Source of the DNA: CBDCWT01 sp965223305
GTDB taxonomy: Bacteria; Planctomycetota; Planctomycetia; Pirellulales; Pirellulaceae
Assembly: GCA_965223305.1 (NCBI GenBank)
Contig: CBDCWT010000031.1
Coordinates: forward strand, 1-64,000
Reading direction: 5' to 3'
DNA: 64,000 bases
The notes under the pieces are model-generated. The model was not told the DNA's origin, did not search any database, and saw only the letters and a program-made list of their open reading frames with translations. Within the stretch, counting starts at the first letter, position 1. Each line of letters opens with the position of its first letter. Below, in pieces: positions 35,255 through 44,196 of this stretch. The position numbers and the translations under genes were made by a program.

Positions 35255-36296
35255 GGGCGACGACACCCTCTTCGCTTTCGCGCTGCCTGTTGACAAGTTT
35301 CACGCAGCCGCCCGACAGACCTAAGGACTGCTCTGCGGCCTCCAGCACCTGGACTACCTGCAGTCCATTTTGCCCGTCCGTCAATGGGCGGTCGCCCTCG
35401 ACGATACAACGAATGAACTCGGCACACTCGGCCTTGAGCGGCTCGGACTCGTGCAGCCACGGGCTGTACGAGTCACCATATCGGTAGGAAAACTGAAACT
35501 CGCCGAAGTCCGCAGAGTGGGACGGAGCGTCGACGCCCTTGTTATAGACTTTGATCTTCTCTTGCTCTAAGTCGTCGTAGACTGCCATCTTCTTGCTGCC
35601 CACAACAGTCATCACCCGTTTCTTATGTGGGTCAAGCCAACTCACGTGGACGATACTCATCCGATTGCCCTCGAAGTGCATCGTCAGGTTGCAAACGTCG
35701 TGGACGCCCGGACTCAGATGAGCCAAACCCGAACATGTGACTGAGGTCGGCTGGTCGCCGAGCAAATGGAGCGCGATGGCCACGTCGTGCGGCGCAAGAT
35801 CCCACAGTGAGTTGACATCATGCCGGACAGGTCCAAGATTCAAACGGGTTGAGCTGAGATAACACACATCACCCAACTCTCCCGACACGATTAGCTCGCG
35901 CAGCTTCATGACTGGCGCAGAGTGCAAGAACACGTGCCCCACGAAGAGCTGGCATTGTTTCGCTGCTGCTCGTTGAATCAGATCGAGACACTCTGACGAA
36001 CTTGTCGCGAGCGGTTTTTCGACAAAAGTGTGAAGCCCCTGAGCAAGCGCGGCAGAAGCCAGCTCGTGATGCGTCCGCGTCGGCGTGGCGACGACGACGG
36101 CGTCCACCCGCCCGCCGAAAAGGACATTGTTGACGTTTTCAGTTGGAATGATGCCCGGGAACCGGTCGGTCAACTTAGTCAGCCGATCGAAATCCGTGTC
36201 ACAGACCATCGTGACCTTGCAATCGCTCAGTTCATTAAAGCAGCGAACGAGATTGGGCCCCCAGTAGCCTAAGCCAATTACTCCAACGCGAATCAT
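35247..36296 (-). CDS. Gfo/Idh/MocA dehydrogenase (WbpB/WlbA-like)
   Basis: A 349-residue NAD-dependent dehydrogenase. It starts with 'MIRVGVIGLGYWGPNLVRCF', and carries 'VEKPLATSS', 'FVGHVFLHSAPVMKLRELI' and 'SLWDLAPHDVAIALHLLG', the latter holding the active-site Asp/His pair of the UDP-GlcNAcA 3-dehydrogenase branch. In the WbpB/WlbA pathway it oxidises C3 so that the aminotransferase can add an amine. It forms a three-gene block with the acetyltransferase and aminotransferase. The adjacency makes this role likely, though other 3-keto sugar paths use the same three families. Confidence 0.88.
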   Translation of the reverse strand: MIRVGVIGLGYWGPNLVRCFNELSDCKVTMVCDTDFDRLTKLTDRFPGIIPTENVNNVLFGGRVDAVVVATPTRTHHELASAALAQGLHTFVEKPLATSSSECLDLIQRAAAKQCQLFVGHVFLHSAPVMKLRELIVSGELGDVCYLSSTRLNLGPVRHDVNSLWDLAPHDVAIALHLLGDQPTSVTCSGLAHLSPGVHDVCNLTMHFEGNRMSIVHVSWLDPHKKRVMTVVGSKKMAVYDDLEQEKIKVYNKGVDAPSHSADFGEFQFSYRYGDSYSPWLHESEPLKAECAEFIRCIVEGDRPLTDGQNGLQVVQVLEAAEQSLGLSGGCVKLVNRQRESEEGVVAHA

Positions 36297-36371
36297 GACG
36301 ATCGATCCTTGTGTTGCTTGTTGTCAGTTCTTCGCTGCCTTTTAGTAGTTCAGTCCTTACTGGCTCGACGC

Positions 36372-37094
36372 TCAGGCGGAGTTTAGTCCGCAGAGCACCG
36401 GTAGAGTCTTGAGACAGATTTCGACATCAAGCCAGAAAGAACGGTTGTCAACGTAAGTAACGTCCAGCTTGAGCATCTCCTCGAAACTCAATCTGTTCTT
36501 TCCGCTGACCTGCCACAGCCCGGTGATTCCTGGCAGCACATCGAAGCGCCTCAGCTGCCACGACTCGTAGGCTTCCAGCTCGATGACGTCAGGGCGTGGG
36601 CCAATGATGCTCATCTGTCCCAGCAGTACGTTGATCAATTGCGGTAGTTCGTCCAATGAATACCGGCGGAGCCAGCCGCCACACGGGATCAGCTTGGAGC
36701 TCGAATCTAGCTTGGTCAAAGGTCCGGTGGATTTGGCTAACGAGGCGACATACTGGTTGTGGTCGGAGGTGTCGTTGTCGAGCACCATCGTGCGAAATTT
36801 CAACATCCGAAAACGCTTGCCTCGCGCGCCGAGTCGGTCTTGAACGAACAGAACCGGGCCGGGCGAAACGCACTTGATCAACAGGGTGAGCGCCAGCAGT
36901 AGCGGGGACAGCAGAATTAACAGAAGGATCGATACCACGACGTCAAAGGACCGTTTCCAAAGGGGGGTGCCGCGAAACTGCTGATCCCAGCATCGCTCCG
37001 ATCGAACCTCGCCGTTATCGGCAAGCACTTCGTGTTCGATGCCTTGCAGGTCGCCGTAGCCCCACAAATCGACCTCGAAAGAGTCTGTGGTCAT
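36372..37094 (-). CDS. Initiating sugar-1-phosphate transferase (bacterial sugar transferase family)
   Basis: About 240 residues (ATG at 37094; a longer start at 37112 is possible). One transmembrane hairpin ('FDVVVSILLLILLSPLLLALTLL') is followed by the family's signature regions 'GPVLFVQDRLGARGKRFRMLKFRTM', 'LRRYSLDELPQLINVLLGQMSIIGPRP' and 'PGITGLWQVSGKN'. It transfers a sugar phosphate from a nucleotide sugar to undecaprenyl phosphate, the first step of repeat-unit assembly at the inner membrane. It is a short, monotopic form like PglC/WcaJ-core. It follows the chain-length gene after about 50 bp and is likely in the same transcript. Confidence 0.93.
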   Translation of the reverse strand: MTTDSFEVDLWGYGDLQGIEHEVLADNGEVRSERCWDQQFRGTPLWKRSFDVVVSILLLILLSPLLLALTLLIKCVSPGPVLFVQDRLGARGKRFRMLKFRTMVLDNDTSDHNQYVASLAKSTGPLTKLDSSSKLIPCGGWLRRYSLDELPQLINVLLGQMSIIGPRPDVIELEAYESWQLRRFDVLPGITGLWQVSGKNRLSFEEMLKLDVTYVDNRSFWLDVEICLKTLPVLCGLNSA

Positions 37095-37143
37095 CTGAGT
37101 TCCGAATATCAACAGCAGGGAAGATCTGTTTCGACTAGGAAGC

Positions 37144-39354
37144 TTAGACGAGTCGTTTCAGCCAAGCTGGCACGTAGTCCCTCGTCTTGTTCAAGACGAT
37201 TCCGGACACGTTCGCGCCAGCCCTCTTCAGTTGGGCATGAATACGCTTCGCCGATGCCACGTCCGTCTTCTCGGATTCCACAACCAAGAACACGTGATCC
37301 AATGTCGAGGCAATCGAACTTCCGTCGTTGGGCGCCGTCGCGGGAGGGAGGTCGATCACGACCAATTCGTACTCCTGCTTCAGCGACTGCAGACAGCTCC
37401 CAACCTCGCGCGGATTTAGTTCGATCGAACCGCTCACCTCACGAGAAATGCTGGGCAGCAGCGCCAGATTGGAACCGCCGTCACGCTGAATGCAGTCGTT
37501 CGATTTGGCCTCGTGTTTTACAAGTTCACGTAAGCCAGGCGCCCCATTTAGATTGAATGCGGTGGTCACGAATCGATCCTGGCAATCCGTGTCCACCAAC
37601 AGTGTCGAGAGTCCAAAGTCACGAGCGGACGTGACGGCCAACTTGCAGGCCACCGTGCTACCACCGTTGCCCGGTCCGCAGCTCAGCACCCCCACCGTCC
37701 GCGCACCCGAGCCGCCACCGTCTGTCGCGGCGAGGAGCTGTCGCAACAACGATCTGCAATGCTGGGCCAGCACGTCCTCAGAAGCAGTACCGTTCGAAGT
37801 GGTTCGCGTTCGCGGAATCGCAGCGTAGACGGGCAAATCGAGATTCAGCTCCGCCTGTTCGGAAGTTCGCAATGTCCTGTCCCGGGCTTCTGCCAAGAGC
37901 GCCGAACAGAGTCCGCCGGCCAGACCAACAAAGAGCCCAACAGCAGCTAATACACGTTTCTTCGGGCTGACAGGCCGCTCGACGAACGTCGCGGGCTGCA
38001 CGATGTTGACACTTGAGATCCGTTGGTCGAGTAGATCGTCGAGCACTCGCGCTTCCTCGAGCTTCTCGCGATGACTCAGATAGTTCGTCTCCAGCACGTT
38101 GGCTTCGCGCTGGAGTTGCTCCAAGCGAGACTCCTGCTCGACCAGCGCGTCAAGTCGGGCGTGTAGGTCTTGGCGCTGCCGATCCAGCTCATCAATGCTC
38201 GACGTCAGCCCGGTGGCCGCGGTCTCGGTTTTTTGAAGTTGCTGGCGGATAGCTTGAACGACCGGATTGACGACAACGGTCTGATTGATGCGCTCACTCG
38301 CGCGGTCGGCAATTGACTTACGGGCTACCGTCAGTTCGCTACGAACGCCAGCCAGCAGCGGGTGGTTGTTTCCAAGTTTCGAGTCCAGTTCTTTTTCTTG
38401 CAGCTCCAACTCGTAGAGGCGCTGTCGCATCCCACTCCAGGTGGGATCCGCAGTCGACGCCTTCGAGGCGACCACCTCAGCGTCCGCTTCGAGCAACTTA
38501 GTTTGGAGGTCAGCAATCTCTGCACGCACCTGTCTGAGCCTTCCGCGGCTCGAGGACAACTCGCTCTCCACGCGGGACAGCTGTTCCTTCAGCAGTTCAC
38601 GATTGACATCGACCGATACGATCTGGTGATCCTTCCTGAAGTCCGCCAGTGAGGCCGTTTTGGCCTGCAATTGCTTCTCGAGTTCGGCCACTTGGTCATC
38701 GAAGAAGGCCCTTGAGCCTTTGGTCGACGAGATGCGCAAGTGCTCGGCGAGGAAGGCGTCCGTCAGACATTGACCGATGGCCTGCGCGCGCTGTGGCGTC
38801 TTGGCGGTCGCCTGGATCGTGATGACCGTCGACTTTTTTGGAGCGAAAACGCTGAGCGCTCTGCGCAACTCGATGACGGCCTGTTCGCGGTCGCTGATGC
38901 GATCCCGCACCCGTGCTTTAAGCAAGACCCAGCCAAGGCCTCGGCTCAGCTGAGCGGAGGCCTTTTCGATCAACCCTCGCTTTCGCTCGGTAGCAACCGG
39001 TCGGGCAGCCAACCGGTCGACCACTTGCTCTGCCAAACTTCGGCTGCTCAGCAGATCGAGCGCCGAGTTGATCTCTTCCTCTTGGTATTTTTGTAGGACG
39101 AGCGTCTGGCTGGTTGTGACCGTGGGATCGAGTGCGACGCTTTCGCGGCCCACGCGGATAATTAGCTTTGCTTCCGACTCAAATTTGCGGGGCCAGGCGG
39201 CAATGATCGCCCAGGTTACGCCGATCGCTGCGAAGAATACGAGCGCAATCTTCTTGCCATGACGGAAGAAAATCTGCAGCGTGCGATGTGGTCCGAATTC
39301 GGATTGCACTTTTGCCGTCCAGCTAAGCCTGTTGGCCGAGGGGCCTCTTTGCAA
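37144..39354 (-). CDS. Wzz-type chain-length protein fused to a BY-kinase-like domain with degenerate Walker A
   Basis: A 736-residue inner-membrane protein. The first transmembrane helix is near residues 35-53 and the second near 470-490 ('VLAAVGLFVGLAGGLCSALLA'); between them a long coiled-coil periplasmic part. The cytoplasmic C-terminus resembles bacterial tyrosine kinases: Walker A' 'LLVDTDCQDR' and Walker B 'LVVIDLPP' are present, but the Walker A reads 'CGPGNGGST', with Gly where the catalytic Lys belongs. The C-terminus lacks the usual Tyr cluster (one Tyr in 'KTRDYVPAWLKRLV'). It may therefore be a structural or regulatory co-polymerase rather than an active kinase. The start is uncertain: an upstream stop leaves TTG 39354 or an internal GTG about 17 codons on. 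It is the first gene of the EPS locus. Confidence 0.88.
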   Translation of the reverse strand: MQRGPSANRLSWTAKVQSEFGPHRTLQIFFRHGKKIALVFFAAIGVTWAIIAAWPRKFESEAKLIIRVGRESVALDPTVTTSQTLVLQKYQEEEINSALDLLSSRSLAEQVVDRLAARPVATERKRGLIEKASAQLSRGLGWVLLKARVRDRISDREQAVIELRRALSVFAPKKSTVITIQATAKTPQRAQAIGQCLTDAFLAEHLRISSTKGSRAFFDDQVAELEKQLQAKTASLADFRKDHQIVSVDVNRELLKEQLSRVESELSSSRGRLRQVRAEIADLQTKLLEADAEVVASKASTADPTWSGMRQRLYELELQEKELDSKLGNNHPLLAGVRSELTVARKSIADRASERINQTVVVNPVVQAIRQQLQKTETAATGLTSSIDELDRQRQDLHARLDALVEQESRLEQLQREANVLETNYLSHREKLEEARVLDDLLDQRISSVNIVQPATFVERPVSPKKRVLAAVGLFVGLAGGLCSALLAEARDRTLRTSEQAELNLDLPVYAAIPRTRTTSNGTASEDVLAQHCRSLLRQLLAATDGGGSGARTVGVLSCGPGNGGSTVACKLAVTSARDFGLSTLLVDTDCQDRFVTTAFNLNGAPGLRELVKHEAKSNDCIQRDGGSNLALLPSISREVSGSIELNPREVGSCLQSLKQEYELVVIDLPPATAPNDGSSIASTLDHVFLVVESEKTDVASAKRIHAQLKRAGANVSGIVLNKTRDYVPAWLKRLV

Positions 39355-39803
39355 TCCATCGCAAAGCCCTTATTCGAAATACCCAACGCAATCGTAACAT
39401 TCCCTTTACAATTGGTACGTGCTGCCATTGCTGCCATCCGCTTATGTTGCCCAAACAGGCGATTCTAACCACTCAGTTTTGACTGTCTAGTGGATAACTT
39501 GCTGTTTTGTTCAAGAATTCGCACGACGGTTGCTGTTCCCTGAACAATTCGAGCACTCCCGGCTCTACGATGCACTCAAAGAAAATCGTTCGTGGTGGCA
39601 AGTAGAGTTCCGCAAAAACACATTTTCTTTGTCCGCCCCTTGGGCAAAACGGTGACCTATCTTTCCTTTGAGTAACGACGTGCATCACCGCGCTCTGAGG
39701 AAGAAAGTGGGGTTGTTGGGCAGTCTGCCGTCGCTGAACCAAGAGAGTGCCGCACTCGCAACGCGAACCAGTAAGTTAATCGCAGTCACTAAGGACGCCA
39801 GCC
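39355..39803. other. Divergent intergenic region, EPS locus / BdlA-like gene
   Basis: A 449-bp region between two divergent genes, so it must hold both promoters. It is more AT-rich than its neighbours. I see no sigma-54 motif (TGGCAC-N5-TTGCA) and no convincing sigma-70 -35/-10 pair; a TTGACT at about 39478 has no good partner. A minus-strand open frame of 89 codons (39473-39742) is probably fortuitous. No structured RNA is recognised. Confidence 0.5.
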
Positions 39804-41135
39804 ATGTTTAACAAGTCAAAGAAGCCGCGCGACACATCATCCTCGTCCACTGTGGAACCCGTGAACGATGCTCAGGCTATACTGGATGCCTTCGGCCGCT
39901 CGCAGGCGATTATCGAGTTCACACCGAACGGCGAGATCATCTCCGCCAACGATAATTTCTTGCAAACGTTGGGTTACACGTTGGACGAGATTCGAGGCAA
40001 ACACCACCGCCTCTTTGTGGACCCAAAGGAAGCGGCATCTGAGGCGTACAAGACGTTCTGGCGGAAACTGGCGGATGGGCATCTCGCGGCTGGTGAATTT
40101 GAGCGGGTCGACAAACACGGCCATGCGGTATGGATCTCCGCCTCCTACAACCCCGTCGTCGACGACACGGGCAAAGTGACCAAGATCGTCAAGATCGCCT
40201 CGGACATTACCGCGACCAAACAGAAGTCGATCGAACAACTCGCCTTGCTCGATGCGCTGAGCCGATCCCAAGCGATAATCGAGTTCGAGCCAGACGGAAC
40301 GATCCTCACCGCCAACGACAACTTTCTGCACACCGTAGGGTATACCCTCGACGAGATTCGGGGGAAACATCACAGCATGTTCTGCGATCCAGAGTACGCG
40401 TCTACGCCCGAGTACAAGAACTTCTGGGTCCAGCTTCAAAGTGGGCAGCACTTCGCCGAGCGGTTCCGACGAATTGCCAAAGATGGCCGAGATATTTGGA
40501 TCCAGGCGTCATACAACCCCGTCTTCGACCGCGACGGCAGGCCATTCAAAGTGGTCAAGTTGGCTACTGACATCACGAGTGAAATGACACAGGAACTTCA
40601 AAACAAGCAAGAGGCATCCAACATCGGGCAGATGATTGCGTCGAGCACGACCCAGATGGCTGCAACGATCCAGGAGATCAGCAAGAGCGTTAGCCGCACT
40701 GCAACACTAGCTGATGAGTCGGAGCGTGCTACACATGGCTCGGTCGAGGCGATCAAGCAACTGGAAGAGAGCAGCAAGGAAATTGGCAAGGTGGTCAACG
40801 TGATCCAAGACCTAGCCGATCAAACGAACCTGTTGGCTCTCAACGCGACCATCGAGGCGGCGCGGGCCGGCGAGAATGGGCGCGGTTTCGCCGTCGTAGC
40901 CAACGAAGTTAAGGCGCTCGCCCAGGGAACGAGCAACGCGACGGAGAACATCGAGAAGAACGTCAACGAAATCCAGTCGCGGGTCAATGAATTCTCCGCT
41001 TCAACCGAGCACATTGGTCGTGGTGTCGCCGAGGTGAGCGATCACACCAAGAGCGTAGCGGCTGCGATCGAAGAGCAATCGGTTACGATGGCCAACCTGA
41101 GCAAGACAGCCGACACCCTCGTCGGGCTTACTTAA
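39804..41135 (+). CDS. Soluble PAS-PAS-methyl-accepting chemotaxis protein, BdlA-like
   Basis: A 443-residue cytoplasmic signalling protein. Two similar PAS domains (about 28-145 and 150-267) each contain 'SQAIIEF(T/E)P(N/D)G', 'ANDNFL', 'GYTLDEIRGKHH', and 'SYNPV'; each ends with a PAC-type 'KI(V)KIASDIT' segment. The C-terminal part (about 270-443) is an MCP signalling domain with the hairpin-tip motif 'DLADQTNLLALNATIEAARAGENGRGFAVVANEVKALAQ'. There is no signal peptide or transmembrane helix and no C-terminal NWETF-type pentapeptide. The architecture equals Pseudomonas BdlA, which controls biofilm dispersal. The PAS pair probably senses redox, oxygen or a small ligand. The gene diverges from the EPS locus, so a role in biofilm regulation is a reasonable inference. 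Confidence 0.93.
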   Translation: MFNKSKKPRDTSSSSTVEPVNDAQAILDAFGRSQAIIEFTPNGEIISANDNFLQTLGYTLDEIRGKHHRLFVDPKEAASEAYKTFWRKLADGHLAAGEFERVDKHGHAVWISASYNPVVDDTGKVTKIVKIASDITATKQKSIEQLALLDALSRSQAIIEFEPDGTILTANDNFLHTVGYTLDEIRGKHHSMFCDPEYASTPEYKNFWVQLQSGQHFAERFRRIAKDGRDIWIQASYNPVFDRDGRPFKVVKLATDITSEMTQELQNKQEASNIGQMIASSTTQMAATIQEISKSVSRTATLADESERATHGSVEAIKQLEESSKEIGKVVNVIQDLADQTNLLALNATIEAARAGENGRGFAVVANEVKALAQGTSNATENIEKNVNEIQSRVNEFSASTEHIGRGVAEVSDHTKSVAAAIEEQSVTMANLSKTADTLVGLT

Positions 41136-41271
41136 CAGCGAGGTCTCCAGCGCCGTGTGGGCCGGCACTTGACAATCCCCATGTGCCGTGGCACAACTCG
41201 ATGGAATTGCTTCGTCCACGGAGGGACGATCTAGGCAAGAGTTCCGTCCTTTTCCATCGTGGACGTGTCCT

Positions 41272-42720
41272 ATGAAAGTGCCCAAGCTCATCGCGCTGAT
41301 TCTGGTCTGTGCTGCCCTCAGCGCTTCGTCACTTGACGCTCACGATCGGCCCAATATTGTCGTTATCCTCTGCGATGACTTGGGCTATGGCGACTTGGAG
41401 TGCTACGGCCACCCGCACATCAAGACGCCCCATCTGAATCAGCTCGCGGCAGGTGGGATTCGTTTCACGGATTTCTACTCAGCCGCTCCCGTTTGCTCGC
41501 CGTCGCGTGTTGGGTTGCTGACCGGACGCAGCCCCAATCGGGCGGGAGTCTACGATTGGATTCCCGCTGCGAGGAACGCCAAGCGCGATGCCCGCGAGCA
41601 GGTCCACATGCGTGCAGGGGAGGTCACGATCCCCCAGTTGCTCAAGAACGCCGGCTACGCGACTTGCCTGGCTGGCAAGTGGCACTGTAATAGCCGCTTC
41701 AACCACCCCGAACAGCCGCAACCTGGAGACTTCGGTTTCGATCATTGGCTGGCGACACAGAACAACGCCGCCCCCTCCCACGAGAATCCAGCGAACTACG
41801 TTCGCAATGGCGAAGCGATCGGCAGAGTGGAGGGGTACAGCTGCCAGATTGCTGTCGATGAGGCCATCGAATGGCTGAGAACATCTGCAACCGGCGAGCA
41901 ACCGTTCTTTCTGTTCTTGCCTTTCCACGAACCGCACGAACCGGTCGCTTCACCGGCCGACCTTGTAGCTAGCTACCGTCTGGTTGCTCGCACCGAAGAC
42001 GAAGCGCAGTACTTCGCCAATGTTGCCAACGTCGACCGCGCCGTCGGTAGGCTCGTTGCTGCTCTTGAGGATCGGAACCTGCGTGAGGAGACGCTCATTA
42101 TCTTCACCTCAGACAACGGGCCAGAAACGCTCAACCGCTACCGAACCGCTAACCGCTCCTACGGTCAACCGGGACCGCTGCGGGGCATGAAGCTGCATAC
42201 GTACGACGGTGGCTTTCGCGTCGCCGGCATCATGAACTGGGCCGGCCATGTGGAAGCAGGGCAGATCGTCAACACCCCCATCTCGTCGCTCGATTTCCTG
42301 CCTACCTTCTGTGAACTCGCTCACGCCGATGTTCCCAGCGACCTGTCATTGGACGGGACGAGTTTTCTGCCCGCGCTGGAAGGGCAGCCTATTGTGCGCG
42401 AGCAGCCCCTGGTGTGGGTCTACTTCAACGCGCTCAACGACGCCCGCGTGGCGATGCGCGATGGTCAATGGAAGGTTCTTGCGAGACTGGACGGCGGTTC
42501 CCTTGCGAGGATGCAGAACGTCACGAATCAGACCCAGCCTCTAGTCGCGGCTGCCAAACTGACTGATTTCGAGGTTTACGACATCGCGGCGGCGGTGGAT
42601 GAACAGGTCAATCTCGTGGCTTCCCGCCCGGCTCTCGCCAAAGAACTGTCTGCCAAACTCGAGCGGTACTACCGCGAGCTCGTTTCATCGTCACACGTGT
42701 GGGATCCGGTCTCGCAGTAA
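41272..42720 (+). CDS. Periplasmic sulfatase (arylsulfatase family, FGly type)
   Basis: A 482-residue sulfatase from the ATG at 41272, which begins a clear signal peptide ('MKVPKLIALILVCAALSASSLDA'). The metal-binding Asp pair is in 'ILCDDLGYGD' and the formylglycine motif is Cys75 in 'CSPSR', with 'LTGR' following. 'GKWH', 'FTSDNGPE' and 'GGFRVAGIMNW' complete the active-site set. It hydrolyses sulfate esters of glycans in the periplasm or outside. The maturation enzyme (anSME or FGE) is not in the window. The gene converges on the beta-propeller gene, 10 bp away. Confidence 0.95.
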   Translation: MKVPKLIALILVCAALSASSLDAHDRPNIVVILCDDLGYGDLECYGHPHIKTPHLNQLAAGGIRFTDFYSAAPVCSPSRVGLLTGRSPNRAGVYDWIPAARNAKRDAREQVHMRAGEVTIPQLLKNAGYATCLAGKWHCNSRFNHPEQPQPGDFGFDHWLATQNNAAPSHENPANYVRNGEAIGRVEGYSCQIAVDEAIEWLRTSATGEQPFFLFLPFHEPHEPVASPADLVASYRLVARTEDEAQYFANVANVDRAVGRLVAALEDRNLREETLIIFTSDNGPETLNRYRTANRSYGQPGPLRGMKLHTYDGGFRVAGIMNWAGHVEAGQIVNTPISSLDFLPTFCELAHADVPSDLSLDGTSFLPALEGQPIVREQPLVWVYFNALNDARVAMRDGQWKVLARLDGGSLARMQNVTNQTQPLVAAAKLTDFEVYDIAAAVDEQVNLVASRPALAKELSAKLERYYRELVSSSHVWDPVSQ

Positions 42721-42730
42721 GGCGATTAGC

Positions 42731-44017
42731 CTACCTGCGAACGTCGTAGCAGAGGATCGCGTCGTCTTCCCGCAAATAGAGTCGGCCGTCCGCGATTGCC
42801 GGATGCGACCAGCTGGGCCGATCTCCCGCGCCCGGGATGTCGAACGAGCCGACTTCCTGATAGGACTCTGCTGATACCCTGGCCAGCACCATTCGTCCGT
42901 TCTTGAAGCGGAGATACAAGTGGCCGTCCGCCGCTGCGATGGCCGCTGATCCGCGACCGCTGCCTCGCTCACGCCAGCGGATGTCGCCGGTCGCCAGCTC
43001 GGCACAGAAAGGTGTCCCACGGGCATCGGTGTCCCCGTACAGGTATCCGTTCAACAGCACGATCCCGCCGTGTTTGTTCTGCAGTTTGGAGTTAGGTGGA
43101 TAGACCTCCTCCACCCCCACCACTCCCGGCTCTGACTCCGTCTGCTGCAAGAGGGCACCGCCCAAGCCATAGCCGGCCGCAATAAAAACTTGATCGGAGA
43201 GGATAATGGGGGTGGGAATGATCGCGGTCTTCTTGGGGACAGGATAGGTCCAGGCCACGCGACCATCTTCCGCGGTGACACCCAACGCGCCACTGGCCGT
43301 TGTCTGCACGTAGATCTTAGTGCGGCCGACGTAACTGATCATGATCGAGGCGTGTCCAGCCCCGCGGTCACCAACCGCCGACGCAGACCAAGCGAGCTCG
43401 CCGGTTAGCGCGTCCAACGCTACCATCGTGTTTTCCTCGCCGCCAGGAGTACAGACAACGTGCTGTCCATCGATGAGCACCGATTCGCTGTAGCCCCAGG
43501 GGTCTCCTTTTTTCCCGGCAAAGTCGTCCTTTAGACTCCTCCGCCAAATCTCTTGGCCGTCGCGAGCAGAGGCGCAAACAAGCTCGCCAAATGGCGTCAT
43601 GGCGTAGACCCGATCGCCGTCCACAGTCGGTGTCGAGCGGGAACCCTGCCAGCTGGACTGGCCCTTGTTCCAAGGCGGCCCCAGTCGTGTTTGCCACAGC
43701 AGCTCGCCCGAGGCGACGTCGAAACAACTGAGGTACTCGTCTGCGTCATCGCTGGTAGACGGGCCGTCTCCTGTCGTGAAGAGTCGGCCGTCGGAAATAG
43801 CCACGCTAGAATAACCACGGCCGGCACCCTGTGCTTGCCACACCAGGGGTGGGCCGGCCTCCGGCCAGTGGCTCAACAAGCCCGAACTTGCCGAGATGCC
43901 GTTCCGGTTGGCGCCTCGAAACTGCGGCCAATCTTCGGCCATGGCGCTCAGTGAGACGACGAGAGTCAGGTGGCACGTCAATGTGCGAACACGCAAATCG
44001 AAGCCGAGTGATAACAA
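42731..44017 (-). CDS. PQQ-type beta-propeller protein (exported)
   Basis: A 428-residue protein with a signal peptide and the planctomycete start of the mature part 'EDWPQFRGANRNG'. It has several blades of the PQQ-enzyme-like repeat: 'YLSCFDVASGELLWQTRLG', 'LVCASARDGQEIWRR', 'NTMVALDALTGELAWSA', 'PFCAELATGDIRWRERG'. No cofactor-binding or catalytic residues of true quinoproteins are evident, so it probably binds or scaffolds other proteins. It is divergent from its paralogue at 44197-45465, sharing a 179-bp promoter region. Function unknown. Confidence 0.9.
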   Translation of the reverse strand: MLSLGFDLRVRTLTCHLTLVVSLSAMAEDWPQFRGANRNGISASSGLLSHWPEAGPPLVWQAQGAGRGYSSVAISDGRLFTTGDGPSTSDDADEYLSCFDVASGELLWQTRLGPPWNKGQSSWQGSRSTPTVDGDRVYAMTPFGELVCASARDGQEIWRRSLKDDFAGKKGDPWGYSESVLIDGQHVVCTPGGEENTMVALDALTGELAWSASAVGDRGAGHASIMISYVGRTKIYVQTTASGALGVTAEDGRVAWTYPVPKKTAIIPTPIILSDQVFIAAGYGLGGALLQQTESEPGVVGVEEVYPPNSKLQNKHGGIVLLNGYLYGDTDARGTPFCAELATGDIRWRERGSGRGSAAIAAADGHLYLRFKNGRMVLARVSAESYQEVGSFDIPGAGDRPSWSHPAIADGRLYLREDDAILCYDVRR

Positions 44018-44196
44018 CGTTGTGGTCCTCCCGGAGAGTGCTGATGAGAGCTATCCTAGTCTATCGCGGCGACTGAAACTGCAGTAGCCAGCGCGTCCTG
44101 ATTGGCAGTCCAATGCGTTCGACGTAAGATAATAGCCAGCCGAGCTGGTCTCTGCTCCCAACGGGAGCACAACTTGAGCAAACGAAGGGCTATTCC

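Larger units (their letters stand above)
1267..39354 (-). other. Exopolysaccharide locus with embedded NRPS/PKS genes (probable operon)
   Basis: All 20 genes here run on the minus strand with short gaps or overlaps. They cover initiation, precursor synthesis, glycosyl transfer, flipping, polymerisation, chain-length control and modification, then two assembly-line genes and a FemAB-like gene. The largest internal gap is about 240 bp (18281-18516), so a single transcript or a few overlapping ones is likely. No export protein (Wza/GfcE-type), exosortase or PEP-CTERM protein is in the window. Confidence 0.75.

Noticed and set aside
39473..39742. 89-codon minus-strand frame in the EPS/BdlA intergenic region
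   Set aside because: No family resemblance, no ribosome-binding site and AT-rich, promoter-like composition.
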